Below, in pieces: positions 16,172 through 25,211 of a stretch of 64,000 nt of DNA. Each line of letters opens with the position of its first letter. The first letter of the stretch is position 1. The stretch lies in contig DUBB01000050.1 in assembly GCA_012960535.1 (NCBI GenBank), forward strand, positions 62,001 through 126,000, written 5' to 3'. Source of the stretch: Gammaproteobacteria bacterium (GTDB taxonomy: Bacteria > Pseudomonadota > Gammaproteobacteria > Pseudomonadales > Azotimanducaceae). The notes below the pieces were generated by a model. That model saw nothing but the letters and a program-made list of their open reading frames with translations, was not told where the DNA came from and searched no databases. The translations under genes and the position numbers were made by a program.

Positions 16172-17586
16172 TTGAAGTCCTGCAAAGTATTCTCGCCTTA
16201 CTGGTAAGCCTTTCCATTCTGGTGACAGTGCATGAGTTTGGCCACTACTGGATGGCCAAAAAGTGTGGTGTACATGTTCTGAGATTCAGTGTTGGTTTCG
16301 GCAAGCCGATTTTTACGTATCGGGGGAAAGCACCAGACTTACAAACTAACGAGCACTCAGATATTGGCACGCGCAGCAATGAGCTTCTGCAACCAACCGA
16401 GTTTTGTATTGCTGCTATTCCATTGGGTGGCTACGTCAAAATGCTGGATCAGAGAGAGGGGTTTGTTGCTGACGACCAGATTCATCATTCTCTTAATAGT
16501 AAACCAGTATTGCAAAGGATCGCTATTGCGGCAGCGGGGCCTATGGCCAATTTCCTGTTAGCTATCCTTGCCTACTGGATATTGTTTGCCTCTGGTATTA
16601 CTGGTGTAGTTCCCGTGATTGGCACCTTAGTAGTGGAAAGCCCAGCTTATCTTGCTGGACTCAGGTCTGGCCAGGAGATATTAACAGTAGATGGTCAGGA
16701 CACTCCCACCTGGTCTGACGTGAATCTGAAGTTGTTTGAACGACTGGGTGAAACAGGCGAACTATCCTTTCGAGTTAGAGAATCTGGCGCATTAGATACC
16801 ACCGGCGATTATAGCGTTGAAATTTCCCGCTGGCTGGTGGGTGAAGACGAGCCGCGTCCTGCTGCTTCTCTGGGCCTGGCTCCGAAAATACCGGTATATC
16901 CAGCTGATATCGGACTTATTGTGGCCGATGGCCGAGCTGAGCAGGGCGGCCTTAAAGTAGATGACCGGGTAACGGCAATAAATGGACTCAGGTTGCAATC
17001 CTGGCAGGATTTGGTGCGCCAGATGCAGTCTAACGCCGAAGTCATGCTGGTGGTTGACGTCCTCCGAGGGGGTCAGAAGGTAACCCTGCAGATAACACCC
17101 GAGGCAGTGGTTAAAAACGGGGTCACAACGGGTGTGATCGGCGCCGCAAGAGTTTCCGTACCCTGGCCAGAGGAGATGCTCAGGAAAGTCAAATATCCCA
17201 TCTATTCGGCCTGGATACCTGCTGTCAGGAAAACGGTTGAAATCAGTGTCTTTACCCTGGAAAGCATTATAAAGATGATTGAAGGGGTTATTTCCCCCAA
17301 AAACATAAGTGGACCTGTTACCATTGCGCAGATTGCTAACCAGACGGCCCAATCGGGGTTTGAAAGCTTCATTGGTTTTATTGCCTTGCTCAGTATTTCA
17401 TTGGGGATAATCAATCTAATGCCTGTTCCCATGCTGGATGGTGGCCATCTGCTTTATTATCTGGTTGAGTTGGTGACGGGCAAGGCCTTACCTGAAAATA
17501 TTCAAAATTATGGCTATCAGATTGGACTGGCTTTAATAATGGGAATTATGGCCCTGGCCTTTTATAATGATTTTATGCGGTTGTAA
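16168..17586 (+). CDS. rseP: Site-2 membrane metalloprotease RseP
   Basis: Intramembrane zinc protease that cleaves RseA to release sigma-E under envelope stress and also trims leftover signal peptides. The ATG at 16168 overlaps the dxr stop and leads into the first membrane segment with the HEFGHYW zinc site. Two PDZ domains follow (around residues 130-225 and 235-310), then the C-terminal membrane part with NLMPVPMLDGGHLLYYL, which holds the third zinc ligand. At 472 residues it is about 20 longer than E. coli RseP: an extra polar stretch (about residues 52-75) sits between the first membrane segment and the PLGGYVKMLD motif. Confidence 0.95.
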   Translation: MIEVLQSILALLVSLSILVTVHEFGHYWMAKKCGVHVLRFSVGFGKPIFTYRGKAPDLQTNEHSDIGTRSNELLQPTEFCIAAIPLGGYVKMLDQREGFVADDQIHHSLNSKPVLQRIAIAAAGPMANFLLAILAYWILFASGITGVVPVIGTLVVESPAYLAGLRSGQEILTVDGQDTPTWSDVNLKLFERLGETGELSFRVRESGALDTTGDYSVEISRWLVGEDEPRPAASLGLAPKIPVYPADIGLIVADGRAEQGGLKVDDRVTAINGLRLQSWQDLVRQMQSNAEVMLVVDVLRGGQKVTLQITPEAVVKNGVTTGVIGAARVSVPWPEEMLRKVKYPIYSAWIPAVRKTVEISVFTLESIIKMIEGVISPKNISGPVTIAQIANQTAQSGFESFIGFIALLSISLGIINLMPVPMLDGGHLLYYLVELVTGKALPENIQNYGYQIGLALIMGIMALAFYNDFMRL

Positions 17587-17596
17587 GTGAATTTAA

Positions 17597-19939
17597 GTGA
17601 CTAGACTAATCTTTAAAATAACGGCTCTATTGCTGTCCTTTGTGGTGGCTTTATTCCTGAGTATGCAAGCTTTCGGGTTTGTTATCTCTGACGTTCGGGT
17701 AGAAGGCCTGCAGCGCATCTCGGCGGGATCGGTATTTGGTGCAATCCCCTTTAATGTTGGCGATGACATCGATGATAGTGATGTCAGGGTCATTATGAGG
17801 TCCTTGTTCAGAACAGAGAATTTCGATGATGTTCAACTGGCTCGAGACGGTAATGTCCTGGTTATCATTGTTAAGGAAAGGCCCACGATTGATTCCATCG
17901 AGTTTGAAGGAAATAAGGCTATTAAATCTGATGCGCTGTTGGAAGGGTTAAGCGATGCAGGTCTGGCTGAAGGCGAAATATTCAAGAAGGTGACGCTTGA
18001 CCAGATGAGTGCCGAGCTTGAGCGCCAGTATGTGCTGCAGGGGCGATATGATGCGGGCATTTCCACGGAAGTAGAAGAATTACCCAGAAACCGAGTCTCC
18101 ATAAAGGTGAATGTTAACGAAGGCAATGTTTCCGGCATTCAGCATATTAATATTGTTGGTAATACTGTTTTCGATGATGAAACCATTCGTGAATTGTTTG
18201 AATTGAAGCTACCCAGCCTTTTATCTTTTTATACAAAGGACGCGCAGTATTCCCGTGAAAAATTAAAGGGAGACCTGGAAACATTGGAGTCCTATTACCT
18301 GGATCGGGGTTACTTGAAGTTCCAGGTGGAGTCAACACAGGTCGCCATTGCCCCGAATATGGAAGATGTTTATATCACTATTAATGTTAGTGAGGGTGAG
18401 CAGTTCAAGGTGTCAAGTGTTGAGATATCAGGAGAATTGAAGGATATCCCAGAAAGTACCATTCGACGTTTGATCCTGTCAGGAGAAGGGCAAATATTCT
18501 CGCGCGAATTGATGACGGTATCAGAAGAGCGAATTGAAAACATCCTGGGAAATGCCGGCTATACCTTTGCAAGTGCAACCGGGAGCCCGGCTTTGACGGA
18601 GGATGGGGAATCAGTCATTGTTAAGTTTTTTGTTGATGCGGGGAGTCGATCTTATGTCAGAAGGATCTCGTTCAGGGGTAATACTTTAACGCAGGATGCT
18701 GTTTTGCGGCGGGAAATGCGCCAGATGGAAGGTGGCTGGGCTTCCAACGCCTATGTAGAAGCCTCCAAAATTCGTTTGGAACGATTGGGGTTTTTCAAAG
18801 AAGTTAACGTCGAAACGCCAGCAGTTTCTGGTATAGAGGATCAGATCGATATTAACTACACGGTAGAGGAGCAGCCATCGGGCTCAATTTCGGCGACGCT
18901 GGGTTATGCGCAGGATTTTGGCGCTATATTAGGGCTATCATATCAGGAATCCAACGTGTTGGGGTCGGGTAACAGCTTTAACCTTTCGGCGAATCGCAGT
19001 TCATATCAGACCTCTTATAGTGTGTCTTTTTTCGACCCCTATTATACGGTGGATGCAGTCAGTCGAGGTTATTCAATTTTTTATCGAAGTACTTCCTATG
19101 ACGAGCGTAATATCGCCAGGTTCTCCACAGACTCTCTCGGTGCGTCCATTAATTTTGGTTATCCGATTAATGAGATATCCAGGCTTAATTTTTCCATAGG
19201 CGCTGAAAACACAACCATTAAAGAGGGTATTTTCCCGGCCCAGGAAATTTCCCGATTCCTGGGTGCTGAAGGAAAGAAATTCAGTCTCCTGACTGTCAGT
19301 GCAGGTTATGCCATGTCGGCGCTTAACCGGGGTCTTTTGCCGACCGGTGGTAAATCGCAGAATCTGTCCTTTGAGATGACTATTCCAGGGAGCGAGCTTG
19401 AATTTTTCAGAATTAATTATTCTGGACAGATTTTCTTCCCATTATCTCGGGCTTTTACATTGCGGCTGAGAACAGATCTTGGTTACGGTGGAACCTTTGG
19501 CAGTACCAAAACCTACCCCTTCTATAAGAATTTCTATTCAGGGGGTATGGGCTCGGTCAGAGGATACGAGACAAACACGCTTGGGCCAAGAACGACCCGG
19601 TCTCCGAATGATCAGTATGGTGAACCCGATCCTGTTGGCGGTAATCTTTTGATTGAAGCCAGCGCTGAAATCATATTTCCCTTACCCTTCGTGAAAGACC
19701 AGAGGCAGATGAAATCAGTCCTCTTCATTGATGCGGGTAATGTCTTTAATACCAACTGCCCCGATATTTCGACTTATTGCCTGAGCCCAGACGAAGGAGA
19801 GCTTCGCTATAGTGCCGGTGTATCGGTTACCTGGATAACGGGGTTCGCGCCGATCAGTTTTGCGTTGTCCTATCCCTTTAATCGAAAGCCTGGTGATGAA
19901 GGAGAATCGTTTCAGTTTGAATTAGGTCGAACTTTTTAA
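17597..19939 (+). CDS. bamA: Outer-membrane protein assembly factor BamA
   Basis: Core of the BAM complex that folds beta-barrels into the outer membrane. The 780 residues begin with a GTG start and a long hydrophobic signal (LLLSFVVALFLSMQAFGFV). Five POTRA domains follow up to about residue 420 (first VRVEGLQRISAGSVF, third HINIVGNTVFDDETI, fifth YVRRISFRGNTLTQDAVLR). The 16-strand barrel ends in Phe. The lid-loop motif is GGMGSVRGYETNTLGPR, with VRGY for the common VRGF. It lies 10 bp after rseP and 134 bp before skp, as in most gammaproteobacteria. Confidence 0.97.
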   Translation: MTRLIFKITALLLSFVVALFLSMQAFGFVISDVRVEGLQRISAGSVFGAIPFNVGDDIDDSDVRVIMRSLFRTENFDDVQLARDGNVLVIIVKERPTIDSIEFEGNKAIKSDALLEGLSDAGLAEGEIFKKVTLDQMSAELERQYVLQGRYDAGISTEVEELPRNRVSIKVNVNEGNVSGIQHINIVGNTVFDDETIRELFELKLPSLLSFYTKDAQYSREKLKGDLETLESYYLDRGYLKFQVESTQVAIAPNMEDVYITINVSEGEQFKVSSVEISGELKDIPESTIRRLILSGEGQIFSRELMTVSEERIENILGNAGYTFASATGSPALTEDGESVIVKFFVDAGSRSYVRRISFRGNTLTQDAVLRREMRQMEGGWASNAYVEASKIRLERLGFFKEVNVETPAVSGIEDQIDINYTVEEQPSGSISATLGYAQDFGAILGLSYQESNVLGSGNSFNLSANRSSYQTSYSVSFFDPYYTVDAVSRGYSIFYRSTSYDERNIARFSTDSLGASINFGYPINEISRLNFSIGAENTTIKEGIFPAQEISRFLGAEGKKFSLLTVSAGYAMSALNRGLLPTGGKSQNLSFEMTIPGSELEFFRINYSGQIFFPLSRAFTLRLRTDLGYGGTFGSTKTYPFYKNFYSGGMGSVRGYETNTLGPRTTRSPNDQYGEPDPVGGNLLIEASAEIIFPLPFVKDQRQMKSVLFIDAGNVFNTNCPDISTYCLSPDEGELRYSAGVSVTWITGFAPISFALSYPFNRKPGDEGESFQFELGRTF

Positions 19940-20073
19940 AGGAACAGAGCTCTATTCTGATTGAATACCGGTGTCTGTTGTGCCAACATCTGCTGCTTTT
20001 ATGAATAAACAGCTTTTTATTTAACCTTTTTATTTAACAATGCCATTTATAATGAGTACCGAGGAGAAGTTTT

Positions 20074-20595
20074 GTGCGTTTAGCCAGAAATATATTGTCA
20101 ATAGTGGTTTTGGGACTGGGTGTTATTGCCAGTACGACAGCAATTGCAGAAGTAAAGCTTGCATTTGTTGATGTTGATCGGGCCGTAGCAAGCTCTGAAG
20201 CAGCTAAGGAACTTCTAACGCAGCTTCAGGGAGAATTCAGTACTGATGAGGATACTATCAAGTCTATCCAGACTGATGCTGCAGCATTACTTCAGCGATT
20301 ACAGAAGGACGGTGAGGTAATGAGCGAAGACGAAAAGCGGCGTCTTCAGCAGGAAATAGAGTCTTTGAACAATGACTTTGTCTATCAGCGCCAGAAACTG
20401 CAGAAAGAAGTTGCAGCCAGGCAGGGTGAGTTATTCGCCGGTACCGAGGTAAAAGTTAGAAAAGCCATTGAAGAACTTGTCCTGGAGAATGATTACGACA
20501 TGATTTTGCCAAGAGCTGCGGCATTGTATGTTGGTGAACTCTATGACGTAACCCGGAAGGTGACCGAGAAGTTAAATGAGATGGACAAACCTTAA
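20074..20595 (+). CDS. skp: Periplasmic chaperone Skp/OmpH
   Basis: Trimeric holdase that carries unfolded outer-membrane proteins to BAM. The 173 residues start with a cleavable signal (ILSIVVLGLGVIASTTAIAE), then the KLAFVDVDRAVASS strand of the trimer body, a long charged coiled-coil 'tentacle' (about residues 50-125, rich in Gln/Glu/Lys), and a return to the body domain. A GTG start follows the strong ribosome site GAGGAG. Its position between bamA and lpxD is conserved. Confidence 0.93.
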   Translation: MRLARNILSIVVLGLGVIASTTAIAEVKLAFVDVDRAVASSEAAKELLTQLQGEFSTDEDTIKSIQTDAAALLQRLQKDGEVMSEDEKRRLQQEIESLNNDFVYQRQKLQKEVAARQGELFAGTEVKVRKAIEELVLENDYDMILPRAAALYVGELYDVTRKVTEKLNEMDKP

Positions 20596-20625
20596 ATCCA
20601 TCACGGCGAATTGTAGTTCTGTATC

Positions 20626-21633
20626 TTGGTATACACACTAGGAGAAATCGCTGAAGAGTTTGGGCTGGTATTAGTTGGAGATGCCCAAATACCCATATCT
20701 GGTATTGCTGCCTTGCCCGATGCGCAAGCCGGTGATCTGGCATTTCTGTTTAATATTCGCTACCTGGCGAGTGCAGAAAGCAGCCATGCGAGTGCATTAG
20801 TCACGACTCAGGCGCATTCGGGAAAGATTAATCTACCGCTCCTGATAACACCGAAACCGAGATTGGCCTGGGCGAAAATTGCGGGTTTGTTCGATGTTTC
20901 GGTGCGTTTGACAGGGATCGATCAAAGTGCGGTTATTCATCCCCAGGCAAAGCTTGGAGAGAATGTTGCTGTTGGCCCGAATGCAGTTATTGGCGCTGGC
21001 GTGGAATTGGCCTCCGGTGTTTCAATTGGTGCCGGTAGCGTTCTCGGCGAACGAACTAAAATCGGTCAGAATTCAACCGTCCATCCGAATGTGACCCTGT
21101 ATCATGACATTGTCATTGGCAAAGACTGCATTATTCATAGTGGGGCGGTAATAGGCGCTGATGGCTTCGGCTTCGAACCCGATGCGGATACAGCTTCTCT
21201 GGTCAAGATACCGCAGATATATGCTGTTCAGATCGGTTCTGACGTGGAAATAGGCGCAGGTACAACTATAGATCGGGGTGCGCTCAACGACACCGTTATC
21301 GGCGATGGTGTGAAGATAGATAATCAGGTTCAGGTAGGGCATGGTACTCAGATTGGCTCGCATACAGCGATATCTGGCGCGACCGCCATAGCAGGCAGTA
21401 CCCGAATAGGTTCTTACTGTTTGATCGGAGGCGCTGTCGGCATCGTGGATAATATAGAAATTGTTGATCAGGTAGAAATAACAGCGATGAGCCTGGTAAG
21501 TGCTTCTATCAGGACAAAAGGGCGTTATTCATCGGGCACAGGTCTTATGCCGGGCAAATTATGGAAGCGGAATATAGTGGTTTTCAAGCATCTCAATGAA
21601 ATAGCAAAAAGATTGAGGAAGCTTGAAGGTTGA
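20626..21633 (+). CDS. lpxD: UDP-3-O-(3-hydroxyacyl)glucosamine N-acyltransferase
   Basis: Third step of lipid A synthesis: adds the N-linked 3-hydroxyacyl chain from acyl-ACP. The 335 residues have an N-terminal uridine-binding domain (YTLGEIAEEFGLVLVGD) and a left-handed beta-helix of hexapeptide repeats (VIHPQAKLGENVAVGPNAVI, GAVIGADGFGF). The catalytic His lies in QVQVGHGTQIG, and a C-terminal helix ends the chain. The only usable start is the TTG at 20626, because an in-frame TAG lies 12 bp upstream and no ATG or GTG fits the family N-terminus. No strong Shine-Dalgarno is seen. Confidence 0.95.
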   Translation: MVYTLGEIAEEFGLVLVGDAQIPISGIAALPDAQAGDLAFLFNIRYLASAESSHASALVTTQAHSGKINLPLLITPKPRLAWAKIAGLFDVSVRLTGIDQSAVIHPQAKLGENVAVGPNAVIGAGVELASGVSIGAGSVLGERTKIGQNSTVHPNVTLYHDIVIGKDCIIHSGAVIGADGFGFEPDADTASLVKIPQIYAVQIGSDVEIGAGTTIDRGALNDTVIGDGVKIDNQVQVGHGTQIGSHTAISGATAIAGSTRIGSYCLIGGAVGIVDNIEIVDQVEITAMSLVSASIRTKGRYSSGTGLMPGKLWKRNIVVFKHLNEIAKRLRKLEG

Positions 21634-21674
21634 AAATAGCGTCTTCTGGGCCGGTATTGATGGGAGTTTAAGAT

Positions 21675-22112
21675 ATGGAAGTCACCGATATATGGAAGCT
21701 GCTGCCGCATCGTTACCCTTTTCTGTTGGTTGATCGGGTCATTAGCTTTGAGGCGGATAATAAAATATCGGCCATCAAGAATATTACTATTAATGAACCC
21801 GTATTTACGGGCCACTTTCCGGACACGCCGGTCTTTCCTGGCGTGTTAATCGTTGAAGCGCTCGCCCAGGCAGCAGGAATCCTCGCTTTTAAGAGTCGTG
21901 ATCGATCCCTGGAGGATGGTTATATTTATTATTTGGCAGGAACCGATAAGACTAAATTTAAACGATCGGTCATTCCTGGGGATCAGGTTCGACTTGAAGT
22001 TGAGATTATTAAACTGAGAAATCACTGGATGAAAGCTTCTGGAAAGGCCTGGGTGGATAACAAGCTGGTTTGCTCAACCCTGCTGACCTGTGCCGAGCAG
22101 AAGCCGCTGTAG
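21675..22112 (+). CDS. fabZ: (3R)-hydroxyacyl-ACP dehydratase FabZ
   Basis: Hot-dog-fold dehydratase of fatty-acid elongation, also setting the balance between phospholipid and lipid A. The 145 residues contain LLPHRYPFLLVDRV at the N-terminus. The active-site His is in GHFPDTPVFPGVLIVEALAQ, with the catalytic Glu of VEALAQ, and KFKRSVIPGDQ follows. The ATG at 21675 follows GGGAG. Normally lpxA comes next, but here lpxB starts 30 bp after the fabZ stop. Confidence 0.96.
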   Translation: MEVTDIWKLLPHRYPFLLVDRVISFEADNKISAIKNITINEPVFTGHFPDTPVFPGVLIVEALAQAAGILAFKSRDRSLEDGYIYYLAGTDKTKFKRSVIPGDQVRLEVEIIKLRNHWMKASGKAWVDNKLVCSTLLTCAEQKPL

Positions 22113-22141
22113 GTCAGAAAATGTGGTCAGGGGCCCAAGCC

Positions 22142-23308
22142 ATGACAACAATTAAAACATTTGTATTAGTCGCAGGTGAAGCCTCAGGGGATCAATTGGG
22201 TGGCTCGCTCATGCGGGCGCTTAAGTCCAGCAATCCAAATGCTGTGTTTACTGGAGTGGGTGGTCCTGCGATGATCGCAGAAGGCCTGCAGCCCTGGTAT
22301 GATTTGGAACGTCTTTCAGTGAATGGTTTTTCCGAGCCGCTGAAGCGTCTGCCGGAATTAATCAGCATTTTCAGGGGCATAAAGCAACGTGTGCTGGAAC
22401 AGCGCAGTGACTGTTTCATCGGTATTGATTTCAATTTTTTCAATCTACTGCTTGAAGGAACTCTGAAAAAGGCCGGTATTAGGACAGTTCATTATGTTTC
22501 TCCGTCGGTTTGGGCATGGCGTTCAGGGCGCATCAGACGCATAAAACAGAATGTTGACCTGATGCTGACGCTGTATCCGTTCGAGACCCAGATTTATCAC
22601 GATCATGGCATACCAGCCCGGTTTGTCGGCCATCCAAAAGCGCGACAGATAGAAGTGGGTGCAGGGCAAGCCAACCAACTGCGGGAGAGGCAGCAAAGGG
22701 GTATTGGACGTGAGGTTTTAGTGATAGCGGTGTTACCAGGGAGCCGAGGCAGTGAAGTCAAGTTGTCGTTACCGGACTTTATTGGTGCCATGACCAGGCT
22801 GGTAAAAAAGCGACCCGGCACACTCTTTTTAATACCGGCAGTGAATACCAATCGCAAGCGGCAGATAGAACATATCCTAAGGGAGCATTGTGGTAGCCTG
22901 CCTGTGACGGTCTCAGAAGGAGACGCGCTCGATGTCATGACTGCGGCAGATGGGGTGCTGGTAAATTCTGGTACTGCCACGTTAGAAGCCATGTTACTGG
23001 GTAAACCGATGGTTATGGCTTATCGCTTAGGCTGGTTGACCTACCAGATTGTTTCGAGGCTAGTAAATATTGAGTACTTTGCGCTACCCAATATTTTAGC
23101 GGGTAAGTACCTGGTGCCTGAATTGCTGCAGGATCAGGCCAACGCAGATAATCTGGTCGAGGCACTCTGCGAAGTTCTTGAGCCGGCAAGGCAGGCGGTG
23201 TTAACAAGAGAATTTGCAGCCATTCACGAAACCCTGGTAGGTGACCTGGTAGCGGATGCAGTCGCGCCGATAGAGGTCCTGATTTCTTCTGGGGATCGCA
23301 TTGAGTGA
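22142..23308 (+). CDS. lpxB: Lipid-A-disaccharide synthase
   Basis: Glycosyltransferase that joins lipid X to UDP-diacylglucosamine at the inner membrane. The ATG at 22142 gives [20 protein letters not shown], the conserved N-terminus; an in-frame upstream start at 22070 lies inside fabZ. Further family marks in the 388 residues are [62 protein letters not shown], and [21 protein letters not shown]. The stop overlaps the rnhB start by 8 bp. Confidence 0.96.
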   Translation: MTTIKTFVLVAGEASGDQLGGSLMRALKSSNPNAVFTGVGGPAMIAEGLQPWYDLERLSVNGFSEPLKRLPELISIFRGIKQRVLEQRSDCFIGIDFNFFNLLLEGTLKKAGIRTVHYVSPSVWAWRSGRIRRIKQNVDLMLTLYPFETQIYHDHGIPARFVGHPKARQIEVGAGQANQLRERQQRGIGREVLVIAVLPGSRGSEVKLSLPDFIGAMTRLVKKRPGTLFLIPAVNTNRKRQIEHILREHCGSLPVTVSEGDALDVMTAADGVLVNSGTATLEAMLLGKPMVMAYRLGWLTYQIVSRLVNIEYFALPNILAGKYLVPELLQDQANADNLVEALCEVLEPARQAVLTREFAAIHETLVGDLVADAVAPIEVLISSGDRIE

Positions 23309-23870
23309 TTTTATTGCCGGTGTCGATGAGGTTGGTCGTGGACCTTTGGCAGGACCGGTGGTTGCTGCAGCGGTTATCCTGGACCCTGAAAGACCCATTG
23401 AGGGTTTGAAGGATTCTAAGAAACTGAGTCCGCGGCGACGCGAGCAACTTTCCAAAATAATCCGGAATCAAGCGATTGCTTATGCCTTTGGCAGGGCCGA
23501 AGCTGCAGAGATAGATGAGATTAATATCCTAAAGGCCACATTGCTCGCCATGCAGAGAGCCGTGCTGGCACTAACCACAACACCTGATCAGGTTAAAATA
23601 GATGGTAATCAGGCACCAGAACTGCCTTTTCCTATGCAATGTATTGTCAAAGGAGATAGCCTGGTAGATGAAATTAAGGCAGCATCGATTATTGCCAAAG
23701 TGGCGCGTGACTCGGAAATGATGGAATTGCACCTGGCTTATCCAGAATATGGTTTCAACCGGCATAAGGGCTACCCGACCAGGCAGCATTTGAGTGCATT
23801 GCAGGAATTTGGAGTGATGCGGCAGCACAGACTATCCTTTGCACCCTGCAGGGCTGCCCGGCGATCATGA
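23301..23870 (+). CDS. rnhB: Ribonuclease HII
   Basis: Cleaves the RNA strand at ribonucleotides in DNA, starting ribonucleotide excision repair. The 189 residues begin [19 protein letters not shown]-like, holding the first Asp-Glu pair. They continue with [14 protein letters not shown] and [22 protein letters not shown], which has the third catalytic Asp, and HKGYPTRQH. The start is a TTG at 23301, within the lpxB end, because a stop closes the frame 21 bp upstream and no ATG is available. It is the last gene of the rpsB-side string; dnaE, its usual neighbour, is 33.8 kb away. Confidence 0.95.
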   Translation: MSDFIAGVDEVGRGPLAGPVVAAAVILDPERPIEGLKDSKKLSPRRREQLSKIIRNQAIAYAFGRAEAAEIDEINILKATLLAMQRAVLALTTTPDQVKIDGNQAPELPFPMQCIVKGDSLVDEIKAASIIAKVARDSEMMELHLAYPEYGFNRHKGYPTRQHLSALQEFGVMRQHRLSFAPCRAARRS

Positions 23871-24042
23871 AATGCAGCAGTGATACCTTGAAAGAGCGAT
23901 GCAGTTACACATGAAGGGCCTGTGAAGGTTGCCATACTTTATGGGTTTTTAGAGGGTAGGGTAGGTGAATGGCGTGTACGGAGTTGTCTAACGTAAATGG
24001 CCTGACGTTAATTAAAGGTCTTGGATGCAGGGAAGAAGCGAC

Positions 24043-24402
24043 ATGAATATTAAGAGAATAAATGCCCGTAAGAGAATGAGTCAGGCGGTTGTCTATCAGG
24101 GCCAGGTTACAACATCAGGGCAGGTGGCGCAGGCAACGGCGGGTGAGGATGTTGCAACCCAGACCGTCGAGGTGCTGGAGAAAATAGATCAACTGCTGGC
24201 GGAAGCAGGTACGGACAAATCTCAGCTGCTGACGGCCCAGATCTGGCTTTCGGATATGAAGCATTTTTCTGCTATGAATGAAGTTTGGGATGAATGGCTC
24301 ATCAAAGGATCAGCGCCGACAAGGGCGTGCGTTGAATCACGATTAGCTGTATCTACACTGGCTGTAGAGATTGCAGTTACTGCGGCAGTAATGACAAGCT
24401 GA
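24043..24402 (+). CDS. Rid (YjgF/YER057c) family protein, YoaB-like
   Basis: A 119-residue protein of the Rid superfamily, whose characterised members hydrolyse reactive enamine/imine intermediates. The start at 24043 follows GGAAG. The order QAVVYQGQVTTSGQVA, VLEKIDQLLAEAGTDKSQLL, AQIWLSDMKHFSAMNEVWDEW and APTRACVESRLA fits the YoaB-like branch. The substrate-binding Arg is in TRACVE. It is a single gene 172 bp after rnhB and 125 bp before the hydrolase. The exact substrate is unknown, and enamine deaminase activity is only an inference from the superfamily. Confidence 0.85.
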   Translation: MNIKRINARKRMSQAVVYQGQVTTSGQVAQATAGEDVATQTVEVLEKIDQLLAEAGTDKSQLLTAQIWLSDMKHFSAMNEVWDEWLIKGSAPTRACVESRLAVSTLAVEIAVTAAVMTS

Positions 24403-24527
24403 TACCATCTCGGCCCAGACCTTATTGCCCTGGTATAGTCCGCCAGGTCAAGCTGTTGTATCCTGCTGGTCGGATTTAGGGATTAATGAAGCTAAACTTA
24501 GATTATTTAGGGAGCTAGGAATAGATT

Positions 24528-25211
24528 ATGAAACTCGAAGATCAACTTATCATGGAACAGATACAGGTCGGACCCATGCAGAACTTTGCCTACCTGATCG
24601 GCGATCGGCAGACGAGACAGATTGCTGTAGTTGATCCTGCCTGGGATATTGCTGGCCTGACAAAAATGATTGCAGAGCGAGAATATAAGTTAACAGCCGC
24701 CCTGGTCACTCATTATCATCCAGATCACTGTGGAGGATCTTTTGGCCATAATAATGTGGAGGGCGTCAGCCAATTGCTTGAAAGCCACTCGGTTCCAGTA
24801 TATGCCCATGAGCTTGAAGCTGACGGCGTAAAAAAAGTCACCGGCATTTCCAGTACCGACCTTAAGACCGTGGCATCCGGCGATAAATTAAAGATAGGTG
24901 ATATTGAAGTTGAATTTCTGCATACGCCAGGACACACACCGGGGTCGCAGTGCTTCAGGGTACGGAACACGCTGGTTTCAGGAGATACACTGTTTGTTGA
25001 TGGCTGCGGAAGAGTCGACCTGCCGGGTTCAAATTCTGAAGATATGTACCATAGTCTGCAGAAGCTGGCTGCATTACCGGATGATACATTGCTATTGCCA
25101 GGCCATAATTACAGCGCCGTACCTCATGCCACCATGGCTGAAACAAAGCGAACTAATACTTATATGCGAATTAACGATCTCAGCACCTGGAAGATGATGA
25201 TGGGTAGCTAG
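24528..25211 (+). CDS. Metallo-beta-lactamase-fold hydrolase, glyoxalase II-like
   Basis: A 227-residue soluble metal-dependent hydrolase. The metal ligands are all visible: [10 protein letters not shown] (HxHxDH), [11 protein letters not shown] (His), [18 protein letters not shown] (bridging Asp) and LLPGHNYS (His). It lacks the C-terminal domain of true glyoxalase II, so a thioesterase, a persulfide dioxygenase-like enzyme, or another member of the YcbL/GloB group is possible. The ATG at 24528 follows GGAGC; a second ATG at 24552 is also plausible. Its stop overlaps the asnS stop in the convergent orientation. Confidence 0.85.
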   Translation: MKLEDQLIMEQIQVGPMQNFAYLIGDRQTRQIAVVDPAWDIAGLTKMIAEREYKLTAALVTHYHPDHCGGSFGHNNVEGVSQLLESHSVPVYAHELEADGVKKVTGISSTDLKTVASGDKLKIGDIEVEFLHTPGHTPGSQCFRVRNTLVSGDTLFVDGCGRVDLPGSNSEDMYHSLQKLAALPDDTLLLPGHNYSAVPHATMAETKRTNTYMRINDLSTWKMMMGS

